Shown piece after piece: positions 40,184 through 54,540 of a stretch of 64,000 bases of DNA (position 1 is its first letter; the number at the start of each line of letters is the position of its first letter). The position numbers and the translations under genes are program-made. The notes under the pieces are model-generated. The model saw nothing but the letters and a program-made list of their open reading frames with translations. It was not told where the DNA came from and made no database searches. The stretch is from Panagrolaimus kolymaensis. Taxonomy: Eukaryota > Nematoda > Chromadorea > Rhabditida > Panagrolaimidae. The stretch lies in NCBI GenBank assembly GCA_028622995.1, contig JAJQJQ010000020.1, forward strand, positions 1,116,001 through 1,180,000. The letters run 5' to 3'.

Positions 40184-43100
40184 GATCAAATGTTTAAGAT
40201 AAAATTATTAGAAAAATATTTAAAAAACCAGCTAAAATTTATTCTTCGGATCCTGTTCGACTTCAACGAATTCGTTCGATTAATTTACTTACTTTATTGC
40301 CTTTCAAGAGGTCAAATGTTTAAGATAAAATTATTAGAAAAATATTTAAAAAACCAGCTAAAATTTATTTATCGGATCCTGTTCGACTTCAACGAATTCG
40401 TTCGATTAATTTACTAACTGTATTGCCTTTCAAGAGGTCAAATGTTTCAGACAAATATAAAAAAATACAAAAAAAACCAGCTAAAATTTATTTATCGGAT
40501 CCTGTTCGACTTCAACGAATTCGTTCGATTATTTTACTTACTGCATTGCCTTTCAAGAGGTCAAATGTTTAAGATAAAATTATTAGAAAAATATTTAAAA
40601 AACCAGCTAAAATTTATTCTTCGGATCCTGTTCGACTTCAACGAATTCGTTCGATTAATTTACTTACTTTATTGCCTTTCAAGAGATCCAATGTTTCAGA
40701 CAAATAAAAAAAATATATAAAAAAACCAGCTAAAATTTATTCTTCGGATCCTGTTCGACTTCAACGAATTCGTTCGATTATTTTACTTACTGCATTGCCT
40801 TTCAAGAGGTCAAATGTTTAAGATAAAATTATTAGAAAAATATTTAAAAAACCAGCTAAAATTTATTCTTCGGATCCTGTTCGACTTCAACGAATTCGTT
40901 CGATTAATTTACTTACTTTATTGCCTTTCAAGAGATCCAATGTTTCAGACAAATAAAAAAAATATATAAAAAAACCAGCTAAAATTTATTCTTCGGATCC
41001 TGTTCGACTTCAACGAATTCGTTCGATTAATTTACTAACTGTATTGCCTTTCAAGAGGTCAAATGTTTCAGACAAATATAAAAAAATATAAAAAAACCAG
41101 CTAAAATTTATTTATCGGATCCTGTTCGACTTCAACGAATTCGTTCGATTAATTTACTAACTGTATTGCCTTTCAAGAGGTCAAATGTTTAAGATAAAAT
41201 TATTAGAAAAATATTTAAAAAACCAGCTAAAATTTATTCATCGGATCCTGTTCGACTTCAAAGGATTAGTTCGATAAATTTACTTACTGCATTGGCTTTC
41301 AAGAGGTCAAATGTTTCAGACAAATATAAAAAAATATAAAAAAACCAGCTAAAATTTATTTATCGGATCCTGTTCGACTTCAACGAATTCGTTCGATTAA
41401 TTTACTAACTGTATTGCCTTTCAAGAGGTCAAATGTTTAAGATAAAATTATTAGAAAAATATTTAAAAAACCAGCTAAAATTTATTCATCGGATCCTGTT
41501 CGACTTCAACGAATTCGTTCGATTAATTTATTTACTGGATTGCCTTTCAAGAGATCCAATGTTTCAGACAAATAAAAAAAATATATAAAAAAACCAGCTA
41601 AAATTTATTCTTCGGATCATGTTCGACTTCAACGAATTCGTTCGATTAATTTACTTACTTTATTGCCTTTCAAAAGGTCAAATGTTTAAGATAAAATTAT
41701 TAAAAAAATATTTAAAAAACCAGCTAAAATTTATTCATCGGATCCTGTTCGACTTCAAAGGATTCGTTCGATAAATTTACTTACTTTATTGCCTTTCAAG
41801 AGATCAAATGTTTAAGATAAAATTATTAGAAAAATATTTAAAAAACCAGCTAAAATTTATTCTTCGGATCCTGTTCGACTTCAACGAATTCGTTCGATTA
41901 ATTTATTTACTGGATTGCCTTTCAAGAGATCCAATGTTTCAGACAAATAAAAAAAATATTTAAAAAACCAGCTAAAATTTATTCTTCGGATCCTGTTCGA
42001 CTTCAACGAATTCGTTCGATTAATTTACTAACTGTATTGCCTTTCAAGAGGTCAAATGTTTAAGATAAAATTATTAGAAAAATATTTAAAAAACCAGCTA
42101 AAATTTATTCTTCGGATCCTGTTCGACTTCAACGAATTCGTTCGATTAATTTACTTACTTTATTGCCTTTCAAGAGGTCAAATGTTTAAGATAAAATTAT
42201 TAGAAAAATATTTAAAAAACCAGCTAAAATTTATTTATCGGATCCTGTTCGACTTCAACGAATTCGTTCGATTAATTTACTAACTGTATTGCCTTTCAAG
42301 AGGTCAAATGTTTCAGACAAATATAAAAAAATACAAAAAAAACCAGCTAAAATTTATTTATCGGATCCTGTTCGACTTCAACGAATTCGTTCGATTATTT
42401 TACTTACTGCATTGCCTTTCAAGAGGTCAAATGTTTAAGATAAAATTATTAGAAAAATATTTAAAAAACCAGCTAAAATTTATTCTTCGGATCCTGTTCG
42501 ACTTCAACGAATTCGTTCGATTAATTTACTTACTTTATTGCCTTTCAAGAGATCCAATGTTTCAGACAAATAAAAAAAATATATAAAAAAACCAGCTAAA
42601 ATTTATTCTTCGGATCCTGTTCGACTTCAACGAATTCGTTCGATTATTTTACTTACTGCATTGCCTTTCAAGAGGTCAAATGTTTAAGATAAAATTATTA
42701 GAAAAATATTTAAAAAACCAGCTAAAATTTATTCTTCGGATCCTGTTCGACTTCAACGAATTCGTTCGATTAATTTACTTACTTTATTGCCTTTCAAGAG
42801 ATCCAATGTTTCAGACAAATAAAAAAAATATATAAAAAAACCAGCTAAAATTTATTCTTCGGATCCTGTTCGACTTCAACGAATTCGTTCGATTAATTTA
42901 CTAACTGTATTGCCTTTCAAGAGGTCAAATGTTTCAGACAAATATAAAAAAATATAAAAAAACCAGCTAAAATTTATTTATCGGATCCTGTTCGACTTCA
43001 ACGAATTCGTTCGATTAATTTACTAACTGTATTGCCTTTCAAGAGGTCAAATGTTTAAGATAAAATTATTAGAAAAATATTTAAAAAACCAGCTAAAATT

Positions 43101-43927
43101 TATTCATCGGATCCTGTTCGACTTCAAAGGATTAGTTCGATAAATTTACTTACTGCATTGGCTTTCAAGAGGTCAAATGTTTCAGACAAATATAAAAAAA
43201 TATAAAAAAACCAGCTAAAATTTATTTATCGGATCCTGTTCGACTTCAACGAATTCGTTCGATTAATTTACTAACTGTATTGCCTTTCAAGAGGTCAAAT
43301 GTTTAAGATAAAATTATTAGAAAAATATTTAAAAAACCAGCTAAAATTTATTCATCGGATCCTGTTCGACTTCAACGAATTCGTTCGATTAATTTATTTA
43401 CTGGATTGCCTTTCAAGAGATCCAATGTTTCAGACAAATAAAAAAAATATATAAAAAAACCAGCTAAAATTTATTCTTCGGATCATGTTCGACTTCAACG
43501 AATTCGTTCGATTAATTTACTTACTTTATTGCCTTTCAAAAGGTCAAATGTTTAAGATAAAATTATTAAAAAAATATTTAAAAAACCAGCTAAAATTTAT
43601 TCATCGGATCCTGTTCGACTTCAAAGGATTCGTTCGATAAATTTACTTACTTTATTGCCTTTCAAGAGATCAAATGTTTAAGATAAAATTATTAGAAAAA
43701 TATTTAAAAAACCAGCTAAAATTTATTCTTCGGATCCTGTTCGACTTCAACGAATTCGTTCGATTAATTTATTTACTGGATTGCCTTTCAAGAGATCCAA
43801 TGTTTCAGACAAATAAAAAAAATATTTAAAAAACCAGCTAAAATTTATTCTTCGGATCCTGTTCGACTTCAACGAATTCGTTCGATTAATTTACTAACTG
43901 TATTGCCTTTCAAGAGGTCAAATGTTT
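40184..43927 (+). repeat. 1,866-b higher-order repeat, two tandem copies
   Basis: Markers recur at offset 1,866: GGATTAGTTCG (near 41,262 and 43,128), GGATCATGTTC (41,615 and 43,481), epsilon linker ends (41,967 and 43,833), and open frames at 40,190/42,056 and 40,442/42,308. The match starts near 40,184 and ends at 43,928, where a gamma linker replaces alpha, so the two copies abut as a simple tandem duplication. Confidence 0.92.
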
Positions 43928-44830
43928 CAGACAAATATAAAAAAATATAAAAAAACCAGCTAAAATTTATTTATCGGATCCTGTTCGACTTCAACGAATT
44001 CGTTCGATTAATTTACTAACTGTATTGCCTTTCAAGAGGTCAAATGTTTAAGATAAAATTATTAGAAAAATATTTAAAAAACCAGCTAAAATTTATTCAT
44101 CGGATCCTGTTCGACTTCAAAGGATTAGTTCGATAAATTTACTTACTGCATTGGCTTTCAAGAGGTCAAATGTTTCAGACAAATATAAAAAAATATAAAA
44201 AAACCAGCTAAAATTTATTTATCGGATCCTGTTCGACTTCAACGAATTCGTTCGATTAATTTACTAACTGTATTGCCTTTCAAGAGGTCAAATGTTTAAG
44301 ATAAAATTATTAGAAAAATATTTAAAAAACCAGCTAAAATTTATTCATCGGATCCTGTTCGACTTCAACGAATTCGTTCGATTAATTTATTTACTGGATT
44401 GCCTTTCAAGAGATCCAATGTTTCAGACAAATAAAAAAAATATATAAAAAAACCAGCTAAAATTTATTCTTCGGATCATGTTCGACTTCAACGAATTCGT
44501 TCGATTAATTTACTTACTTTATTGCCTTTCAAAAGGTCAAATGTTTAAGATAAAATTATTAAAAAAATATTTAAAAAACCAGCTAAAATTTATTCATCGG
44601 ATCCTGTTCGACTTCAAAGGATTCGTTCGATAAATTTACTTACTTTATTGCCTTTCAAGAGATCAAATGTTTAAGATAAAATTATTAGAAAAATATTTAA
44701 AAAACCAGCTAAAATTTATTCTTCGGATCCTGTTCGACTTCAACGAATTCGTTCGATTAATTTATTTACTGGATTGCCTTTCAAGAGATCCAATGTTTCA
44801 GACAAATAAAAAAAATATTTAAAAAACCAG
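43928..44830 (+). repeat. 993-b duplication of the end of the 1,866-b repeat
   Basis: The last 993 b of the preceding repeat are repeated once more: AAAGGATTAG at 43,126 and 44,119, GGATCATGTTC at 43,481 and 44,474, epsilon ends at 43,833 and 44,826. The length fits eight units (four alpha, one beta, three of 122 b). It was probably added after the 1,866-b duplication, because only the second copy carries it. Confidence 0.88.
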
Positions 44831-46249
44831 CTAAAATTTATTCTTCGGATCCTGTTCGACTTCAACGAATTCGTTCGATTAATTTACTAACTGTATTGCC
44901 TTTCAAGAGGTCAAATGTTTAAGATAAAATTATTAGAAAAATATTTAAAAAACCAGCTAAAATTTATTCATCGGATCCTGTTCGACTTCAACGAATTCGT
45001 TCGATTAATTTATTTACTGGATTGCCTTTCAAGAGATCCAATGTTTCAGACAAATAAAAAAAATATTTAAAAAACCAGCTAAAATTTATTCTTCGGATCC
45101 TGTTCGACTTCAACGAATTCGTTCGATTAATTTACTTACTTTATTGCCTTTCAAGAGGTCAAATGTTTAAGATAAAATTATTAGAAAAATATTTAAAAAA
45201 CCAGCTAAAATTTATTCATCGGATCCTGTTCGACTTCAAAGGATTCGTTCGATAAATTTACTTACTGCATTGGCTTTCAAGAGGTCAAATGTTTCAGACA
45301 AATATAAAAAAATATAAAAAAACCAGCTAAAATTTATTTATCGGATCCTGTTCGACTTCAACGAATTCGTTCGATTAATTTACTAACTGTATTGCCTTTC
45401 AAGAGGTCAAATGTTTAAGATAAAATTATTAGAAAAATATTTAAAAAACCAGCTAAAATTTATTCATCGGATCCTGTTCGACTTCAAAGGATTCGTTCGA
45501 TAAATTTACTTACTGCATTGGCTTTCAAGAGGTCAAATGTTTCAGACAAATATAAAAAAATATAAAAAAACCAGCTAAAATTTATTTATCGGATCCTGTT
45601 CGACTTCAACGAATTCGTTCGATTAATTTACTAACTGTATTGCCTTTCAAGAGGTCAAATGTTTAAGATAAAATTATTAGAAAAATATTTAAAAAACCAG
45701 CTAAAATTTATTCATCGGATCCTGTTCGACTTCAACGAATTCGTTCGATTAATTTATTTACTGGATTGCCTTTCAAGAGATCCAATGTTTCAGACAAATA
45801 AAAAAAATATATAAAAAAACCAGCTAAAATTTATTCTTCGGATCATGTTCGACTTCAACGAATTCGTTCGATTAATTTACTTACTTTATTGCCTTTCAAG
45901 AGGTCAAATGTTTAAGATAAAATTATTAAAAAAATATTTAAAAAACCAGCTAAAATTTATTCATCGGATCCTGTTCGACTTCAAAGGATTCGTTCGATAA
46001 ATTTACTTACTTTATTGCCTTTCAAGAGATCAAATGTTTAAGATAAAATTATTAGAAAAATATTTAAAAAACCAGCTAAAATTTATTCTTCGGATCCTGT
46101 TCGACTTCAACGAATTCGTTCGATTAATTTATTTACTGGATTGCCTTTCAAGAGATCCAATGTTTCAGACAAATAAAAAAAATATATAAAAAAACCAGCT
46201 AAAATTTATTCTTCGGATCCTGTTCGACTTCAACGAATTCGTTCGATTA
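44831..46249 (+). repeat. Mixed alpha/beta/gamma/epsilon units
   Basis: This stretch holds satellite units only. An epsilon unit ends at about 45,074, 248 b after the previous one. The right-most GGATCATGTTC core I see lies near 45,841. No dominant period is visible. Confidence 0.83.
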
Positions 46250-49200
46250 ATTTACTTACTTTATTGCCTTTCAAGAGGTCAAATGTTTAAGATAAAATTA
46301 TTAAAAAAAAATTTAAAAAACCAGCTAAAATTTATTCTTCGGATCCTGTTCGACTTCAACGAATTCGTTCGATAAATTTACTTATTTTATTGCCTTTCAA
46401 GAGGTCAAATGTTTAAGATAAAATTATTAGAAAAATATTTAAAAAACCAGCTAAAATTTATTCTTCGGATCCTGTTCGACTTCAGCGAATTCGTTCGATT
46501 AATTTACTAACTGTATTGCCTTTCAAGAGGTCAAATGTTTAAGATAAAATTATTAGAAAAATATTTAAAAAACCAGCTAAAATTTATTCTTCGGATCCTG
46601 TTCGACTTCAACGAATTCGTTCGATTAATTTACTTACTTTATTGCCTTTCAAGAGATCCAATGTTTCAGACAAATAAAAAAAATATATAAAAAAACCAGC
46701 TAAAATTTATTCTTCGGATCCTGTTCGACTTCAACGAATTCGTTCGATTATTTTACTTACTGCATTGCCTTTCAAGAGATCAAATGTTTAAGATAAAATT
46801 ATTAGAAAAATATTTAAAAAACCAGCTAAAATTTATTCTTCGGATCCTGTTCGACTTCAACGAATTCGTTCGATTAATTTACTTACTTTATTGCCTTTCA
46901 AGAGGTCAAATGTTTAAGATAAAATTATTAGAAAAATATTTAAAAAACCAGCTAAAATTTATTCTTCGGATCCTGTTCGACTTCAACGAATTCGTTCGAT
47001 TAATTTACTTACTTTATTGCCTTTCAAGAGATCAAATGTTTAAGATAAAATTATTAGAAAAATATTTAAAAAACCAGCTAAAATTTATTCTTCGGATCCT
47101 GTTCGACTTCAGCGAATTCGTTCGATTAATTTACTAACTGTATTGCCTTTCAAGAGGTCAAATGTTTAAGATAAAATTATTAGAAAAATATTTAAAAAAC
47201 CAGCTAAAATTTATTCTTCGGATCCTGTTCGACTTCAACGAATTCGTTCGATTAATTTATTTACTGGATTGCCTTTCAAGAGATCCAATGTTTCAGACAA
47301 ATAAAAAAAATATATAAAAAAACCAGCTAAAATTTATTCTTCGGATCCTGTTCGACTTCAACGAATTCGTTCGATTAATTTACTTACTTTATTGCCTTTC
47401 AAGAGGTCAAATGTTTAAGATAAAATTATTAAAAAAATATTTAAAAAACCAGCTAAAATTTATTCATCGGATCCTGTTCGACTTCAAAGGATTCGTTCGA
47501 TAAATTTACTTACTTTATTGCCTTTCAAGAGATCAAATGTTTAAGATAAAATTATTAGAAAAATATTTAAAAAACCAGCTAAAATTTATTCTTCGGATCC
47601 TGTTCGACTTCAACGAATTCGTTCGATTAATTTATTTACTGGATTGCCTTTCAAGAGATCCAATGTTTCAGACAAATAAAAAAAATATATAAAAAAACCA
47701 GCTAAAATTTATTCTTCGGATCCTGTTCGACTTCAACGAATTCGTTCGATTAATTTACTTACTTTATTGCCTTTCAAGAGGTCAAATGTTTAAGATAAAA
47801 TTATTAAAAAAATATTTAAAAAACCAGCTAAAATTTATTCATCGGATCCTGTTCGACTTCAAAGGATTCGTTCGATAAATTTACTTACTTTATTGCCTTT
47901 CAAGAGATCAAATGTTTAAGATAAAATTATTAGAAAAATATTTAAAAAACCAGCTAAAATTTATTCTTCGGATCCTGTTCGACTTCAACGAATTCGTTCG
48001 ATTAATTTACTTACTTTATTGCCTTTCAAGAGGTCAAATGTTTAAGATAAAATTATTAGAAAAATATTTAAAAAACCAGCTAAAATTTATTCTTCGGATC
48101 CTGTTCGACTTCAACGAATTCGTTCGATTAATTTACTTACTTTATTGCCTTTCAAGAGATCAAATGTTTAAGATAAAATTATTAGAAAAATATTTAAAAA
48201 ACCAGCTAAAATTTATTCTTCGGATCCTGTTCGACTTCAGCGAATTCGTTCGATTAATTTACTAACTGTATTGCCTTTCAAGAGGTCAAATGTTTAAGAT
48301 AAAATTATTAGAAAAATATTTAAAAAACCAGCTAAAATTTATTCTTCGGATCCTGTTCGACTTCAACGAATTCGTTCGATTAATTTATTTACTGGATTGC
48401 CTTTCAAGAGATCCAATGTTTCAGACAAATAAAAAAAATATATAAAAAAACCAGCTAAAATTTATTCTTCGGATCCTGTTCGACTTCAACGAATTCGTTC
48501 GATTAATTTACTTACTTTATTGCCTTTCAAGAGGTCAAATGTTTAAGATAAAATTATTAAAAAAAAATTTAAAAAACCAGCTAAAATTTATTCATCGGAT
48601 CCTGTTCGACTTCAAAGGATTCGTTCGATAAATTTACTTACTTTATTGCCTTTCAAGAGGTCAAATGTTTAAGATAAAATTATTAGAAAAATATTTAAAA
48701 AACCAGCTAAAATTTATTCTTCGGATCCTGTTCGACTTCAGCGAATTCGTTCGATTAATTTACTAACTGTATTGCCTTTCAAGAGGTCAAATGTTTAAGA
48801 TAAAATTATTAGAAAAATATTTAAAAAACCAGCTAAAATTTATTCTTCGGATCCTGTTCGACTTCAACGAATTCGTTCGATTAATTTACTTACTTTATTG
48901 CCTTTCAAGAGATCCAATGTTTCAGACAAATAAAAAAAATATATAAAAAAACCAGCTAAAATTTATTCTTCGGATCCTGTTCGACTTCAACGAATTCGTT
49001 CGATTATTTTACTTACTGCATTGCCTTTCAAGAGATCAAATGTTTAAGATAAAATTATTAGAAAAATATTTAAAAAACCAGCTAAAATTTATTCTTCGGA
49101 TCCTGTTCGACTTCAACGAATTCGTTCGATTAATTTACTTACTTTATTGCCTTTCAAGAGGTCAAATGTTTAAGATAAAATTATTAGAAAAATATTTAAA

Positions 49201-49490
49201 AAACCAGCTAAAATTTATTCTTCGGATCCTGTTCGACTTCAACGAATTCGTTCGATTAATTTACTTACTTTATTGCCTTTCAAGAGATCAAATGTTTAAG
49301 ATAAAATTATTAGAAAAATATTTAAAAAACCAGCTAAAATTTATTCTTCGGATCCTGTTCGACTTCAGCGAATTCGTTCGATTAATTTACTAACTGTATT
49401 GCCTTTCAAGAGGTCAAATGTTTAAGATAAAATTATTAGAAAAATATTTAAAAAACCAGCTAAAATTTATTCTTCGGATCCTGTTCGACT
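46250..49490 (+). repeat. 1,128-b nine-unit repeat, three imperfect copies
   Basis: A three-unit segment with an uninterrupted 117-codon frame starts at 46,784, 47,912 and 49,040, each 1,128 b apart (7x126+2x123). All three end with the CAGCGAATTCG core. Copies are mosaics: the A-run linker ATTATTAAAAAAAAATTT is at about 46,297 and 48,557 (two periods apart) but reads ATTATTAAAAAAATAT in the middle copy. The block overlaps the start of the 3,369-b duplication. Confidence 0.87.
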
Positions 49491-52400
49491 TCAACGAATT
49501 CGTTCGATTAATTTACTTACTTTATTGCCTTTCAAGAGATCCAATGTTTCAGACAAATAAAAAAAATATATAAAAAAACCAGCTAAAATTTATTCTTCGG
49601 ATCCTGTTCGACTTCAACGAATTCGTTCGATTAATTTACTAACTGTATTGCCTTTCAAGAGGTCAAATGTTTAAGATAAAATTATTAGAAAAATATTTAA
49701 AAAACCAGCTAAAATTTATTCATCGGATCCTGTTCATCTTCAACGAATTCGTTCGATTAATTTACTTACTGCATTGGCTTTCAAGAGGTCAAATGTTTCA
49801 GACAAATATAAAAAAATATAAAAAAACCAGCTAAAATTTATTCTTCGGATCCTGTTCGACTTCAACGAATTCGTTCGATTAATTTACTAACTGTATTGCC
49901 TTTCAAGAGGTCAAATGTTTAAGATAAAATTATTAGAAAAATATTTAAAAAACCAGCTAAAATTTATTCATCGGATCCTGTTCGACTTCAAAGGATTCGT
50001 TCGATAAATTTACTTACTGCATTGGCTTTCAAGAGGTCAAATGTTTCAGACAAATATAAAAAAATATAAAAAAACCAGCTAAAATTTATTCTTCGGATCC
50101 TGTTCGACTTCAACGAATTCGTTCGATTAATTTACTAACTGTATTGCCTTTCAAGAGGTCAAATGTTTAAGATAAAATTATTAGAAAAATATTTAAAAAA
50201 CCAGCTAAAATTTATTCATCGGATCCTGTTCATCTTCAACGAATTCGTTCGATTAATTTACTTACTGCATTGGCTTTCAAGAGGTCAAATGTTTCAGACA
50301 AATATAAAAAAATATAAAAAAACCAGCTAAAATTTATTCTTCGGATCCTGTTCGACTTCAACGAATTCGTTCGATTAATTTACTAACTGTATTGCCTTTC
50401 AAGAGGTCAAATGTTTAAGATAAAATTATTAGAAAAATATTTAAAAAACCAGCTAAAATTTATTCATCGGATCCTGTTCGACTTCAAAGGATTCGTTCGA
50501 TAAATTTACTTACTGCATTGGCTTTCAAGAGGTCAAATGTTTCAGACAAATATAAAAAAATATAAAAAAACCAGCTAAAATTTATTCATAGGATCCTGTT
50601 CGACTTCAACGAATTCGTTCGATTAATTTACTAACTGTATTGCCTTTCAAGAGGTCAAATGTTTAAGATAAAATTATTAGAAAAATATTTAAAAAACCAG
50701 CTAAAATTTATTCATCGGATCCTGTTCATCTTCAACGAATTCGTTCGATTAATTTACTTACTGCATTGGCTTTCAAGAGGTCAAATGTTTCAGACAAATA
50801 TAAAAAAATATAAAAAAACCAGCTAAAATTTATTCTTCGGATCCTGTTCGACTTCAACGAATTCGTTCGATTAATTTACTAACTGTATTGCCTTTCAAGA
50901 GGTCAAATGTTTAAGATAAAATTATTAGAAAAATATTTAAAAAACCAGCTAAAATTTATTCATCGGATCCTGTTCGACTTCAAAGGATTCGTTCGATAAA
51001 TTTACTTACTGCATTGGCTTTCAAGAGGTCAAATGTTTCAGACAAATATAAAAAAATATAAAAAAACCAGCTAAAATTTATTCTTCGGATCCTGTTCGAC
51101 TTCAACGAATTCGTTCGATTAATTTACTAACTGTATTGCCTTTCAAGAGGTCAAATGTTTAAGATAAAATTATTAAAAAAATATTTAAAAAACCAGCTAA
51201 AATTTATTCATCGGATCCTGTTCGACTTCAAAGGATTCGTTCGATAAATTTACTTACTTTATTGCCTTTCAAGAGATCAAATGTTTAAGATAAAATTATT
51301 AGAAAAATATTTAAAAAACCAGCTAAAATTTATTCTTCGGATCCTGTTCGACTTCAACGAATTCGTTCGATTAATTTACTTACTTTATTGCCTTTCAAGA
51401 GGTCAAATGTTTAAGATAAAATTATTAGAAAAATATTTAAAAAACCAGCTAAAATTTATTCTTCGGATCCTGTTCGACTTCAACGAATTCGTTCGATTAA
51501 TTTACTTACTTTATTGCCTTTCAAGAGATCAAATGTTTAAGATAAAATTATTAGAAAAATATTTAAAAAACCAGCTAAAATTTATTCTTCGGATCCTGTT
51601 CGACTTCAGCGAATTCGTTCGATTAATTTACTAACTGTATTGCCTTTCAAGAGGTCAAATGTTTAAGATAAAATTATTAGAAAAATATTTAAAAAACCAG
51701 CTAAAATTTATTCTTCGGATCCTGTTCGACTTCAACGAATTCGTTCGATTAATTTATTTACTGGATTGCCTTTCAAGAGATCCAATGTTTCAGACAAATA
51801 AAAAAAATATATAAAAAAACCAGCTAAAATTTATTCTTCGGATCCTGTTCGACTTCAACGAATTCGTTCGATTAATTTACTTACTTTATTGCCTTTCAAG
51901 AGGTCAAATGTTTAAGATAAAATTATTAAAAAAAAATTTAAAAAACCAGCTAAAATTTATTCATCGGATCCTGTTCGACTTCAAAGGATTCGTTCGATAA
52001 ATTTACTTACTTTATTGCCTTTCAAGAGGTCAAATGTTTAAGATAAAATTATTAGAAAAATATTTAAAAAACCAGCTAAAATTTATTCTTCGGATCCTGT
52101 TCGACTTCAGCGAATTCGTTCGATTAATTTACTAACTGTATTGCCTTTCAAGAGGTCAAATGTTTAAGATAAAATTATTAGAAAAATATTTAAAAAACCA
52201 GCTAAAATTTATTCTTCGGATCCTGTTCGACTTCAACGAATTCGTTCGATTAATTTACTTACTTTATTGCCTTTCAAGAGATCCAATGTTTCAGACAAAT
52301 AAAAAAAATATATAAAAAAACCAGCTAAAATTTATTCTTCGGATCCTGTTCGACTTCAACGAATTCGTTCGATTATTTTACTTACTGCATTGCCTTTCAA

Positions 52401-54540
52401 GAGATCAAATGTTTAAGATAAAATTATTAGAAAAATATTTAAAAAACCAGCTAAAATTTATTCTTCGGATCCTGTTCGACTTCAACGAATTCGTTCGATT
52501 AATTTACTTACTTTATTGCCTTTCAAGAGGTCAAATGTTTAAGATAAAATTATTAGAAAAATATTTAAAAAACCAGCTAAAATTTATTCTTCGGATCCTG
52601 TTCGACTTCAACGAATTCGTTCGATTAATTTACTTACTTTATTGCCTTTCAAGAGATCAAATGTTTAAGATAAAATTATTAGAAAAATATTTAAAAAACC
52701 AGCTAAAATTTATTCTTCGGATCCTGTTCGACTTCAGCGAATTCGTTCGATTAATTTACTAACTGTATTGCCTTTCAAGAGGTCAAATGTTTAAGATAAA
52801 ATTATTAGAAAAATATTTAAAAAACCAGCTAAAATTTATTCTTCGGATCCTGTTCGACTTCAACGAATTCGTTCGATTAATTTACTTACTTTATTGCCTT
52901 TCAAGAGATCCAATGTTTCAGACAAATAAAAAAAATATATAAAAAAACCAGCTAAAATTTATTCTTCGGATCCTGTTCGACTTCAACGAATTCGTTCGAT
53001 TAATTTACTAACTGTATTGCCTTTCAAGAGGTCAAATGTTTAAGATAAAATTATTAGAAAAATATTTAAAAAACCAGCTAAAATTTATTCATCGGATCCT
53101 GTTCATCTTCAACGAATTCGTTCGATTAATTTACTTACTGCATTGGCTTTCAAGAGGTCAAATGTTTCAGACAAATATAAAAAAATATAAAAAAACCAGC
53201 TAAAATTTATTCTTCGGATCCTGTTCGACTTCAACGAATTCGTTCGATTAATTTACTAACTGTATTGCCTTTCAAGAGGTCAAATGTTTAAGATAAAATT
53301 ATTAGAAAAATATTTAAAAAACCAGCTAAAATTTATTCATCGGATCCTGTTCGACTTCAAAGGATTCGTTCGATAAATTTACTTACTGCATTGGCTTTCA
53401 AGAGGTCAAATGTTTCAGACAAATATAAAAAAATATAAAAAAACCAGCTAAAATTTATTCTTCGGATCCTGTTCGACTTCAACGAATTCGTTCGATTAAT
53501 TTACTAACTGTATTGCCTTTCAAGAGGTCAAATGTTTAAGATAAAATTATTAGAAAAATATTTAAAAAACCAGCTAAAATTTATTCATCGGATCCTGTTC
53601 ATCTTCAACGAATTCGTTCGATTAATTTACTTACTGCATTGGCTTTCAAGAGGTCAAATGTTTCAGACAAATATAAAAAAATATAAAAAAACCAGCTAAA
53701 ATTTATTCTTCGGATCCTGTTCGACTTCAACGAATTCGTTCGATTAATTTACTAACTGTATTGCCTTTCAAGAGGTCAAATGTTTAAGATAAAATTATTA
53801 GAAAAATATTTAAAAAACCAGCTAAAATTTATTCATCGGATCCTGTTCGACTTCAAAGGATTCGTTCGATAAATTTACTTACTGCATTGGCTTTCAAGAG
53901 GTCAAATGTTTCAGACAAATATAAAAAAATATAAAAAAACCAGCTAAAATTTATTCATAGGATCCTGTTCGACTTCAACGAATTCGTTCGATTAATTTAC
54001 TAACTGTATTGCCTTTCAAGAGGTCAAATGTTTAAGATAAAATTATTAGAAAAATATTTAAAAAACCAGCTAAAATTTATTCATCGGATCCTGTTCATCT
54101 TCAACGAATTCGTTCGATTAATTTACTTACTGCATTGGCTTTCAAGAGGTCAAATGTTTCAGACAAATATAAAAAAATATAAAAAAACCAGCTAAAATTT
54201 ATTCTTCGGATCCTGTTCGACTTCAACGAATTCGTTCGATTAATTTACTAACTGTATTGCCTTTCAAGAGGTCAAATGTTTAAGATAAAATTATTAGAAA
54301 AATATTTAAAAAACCAGCTAAAATTTATTCATCGGATCCTGTTCGACTTCAAAGGATTCGTTCGATAAATTTACTTACTGCATTGGCTTTCAAGAGGTCA
54401 AATGTTTCAGACAAATATAAAAAAATATAAAAAAACCAGCTAAAATTTATTCTTCGGATCCTGTTCGACTTCAACGAATTCGTTCGATTAATTTACTAAC
54501 TGTATTGCCTTTCAAGAGGTCAAATGTTTAAGATAAAATT
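47766..54540 (+). repeat. 3,369-b tandem duplication
   Basis: Copy 1 is about 47,766-51,134 and copy 2 about 51,135-54,503, with homology trailing to about 54,540. Shared markers at offset 3,369: TTCATAGGATCC at 50,587 and 53,956, GTTCATCTTC at 49,732 and 53,101, and 117-codon frames at 47,912/51,281 and 49,040/52,409. Inside each copy the second half is a 496-b tetramer of gamma and alpha units (GTTCATCTTC at 49,732, 50,228 and 50,724), so three levels of repeat are nested here. Confidence 0.92.

Noticed and set aside
46784..47137. 117-codon frame (also 47,912, 49,040, 51,281, 52,409) and the many 71-92 codon frames as small genes
   Set aside because: All are shadows of 126-b units being 42 codons long. 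They open and close with the CTTACT/CTAACT and GATTAAT/GATAAAT variants and have no features apart from the repeat.
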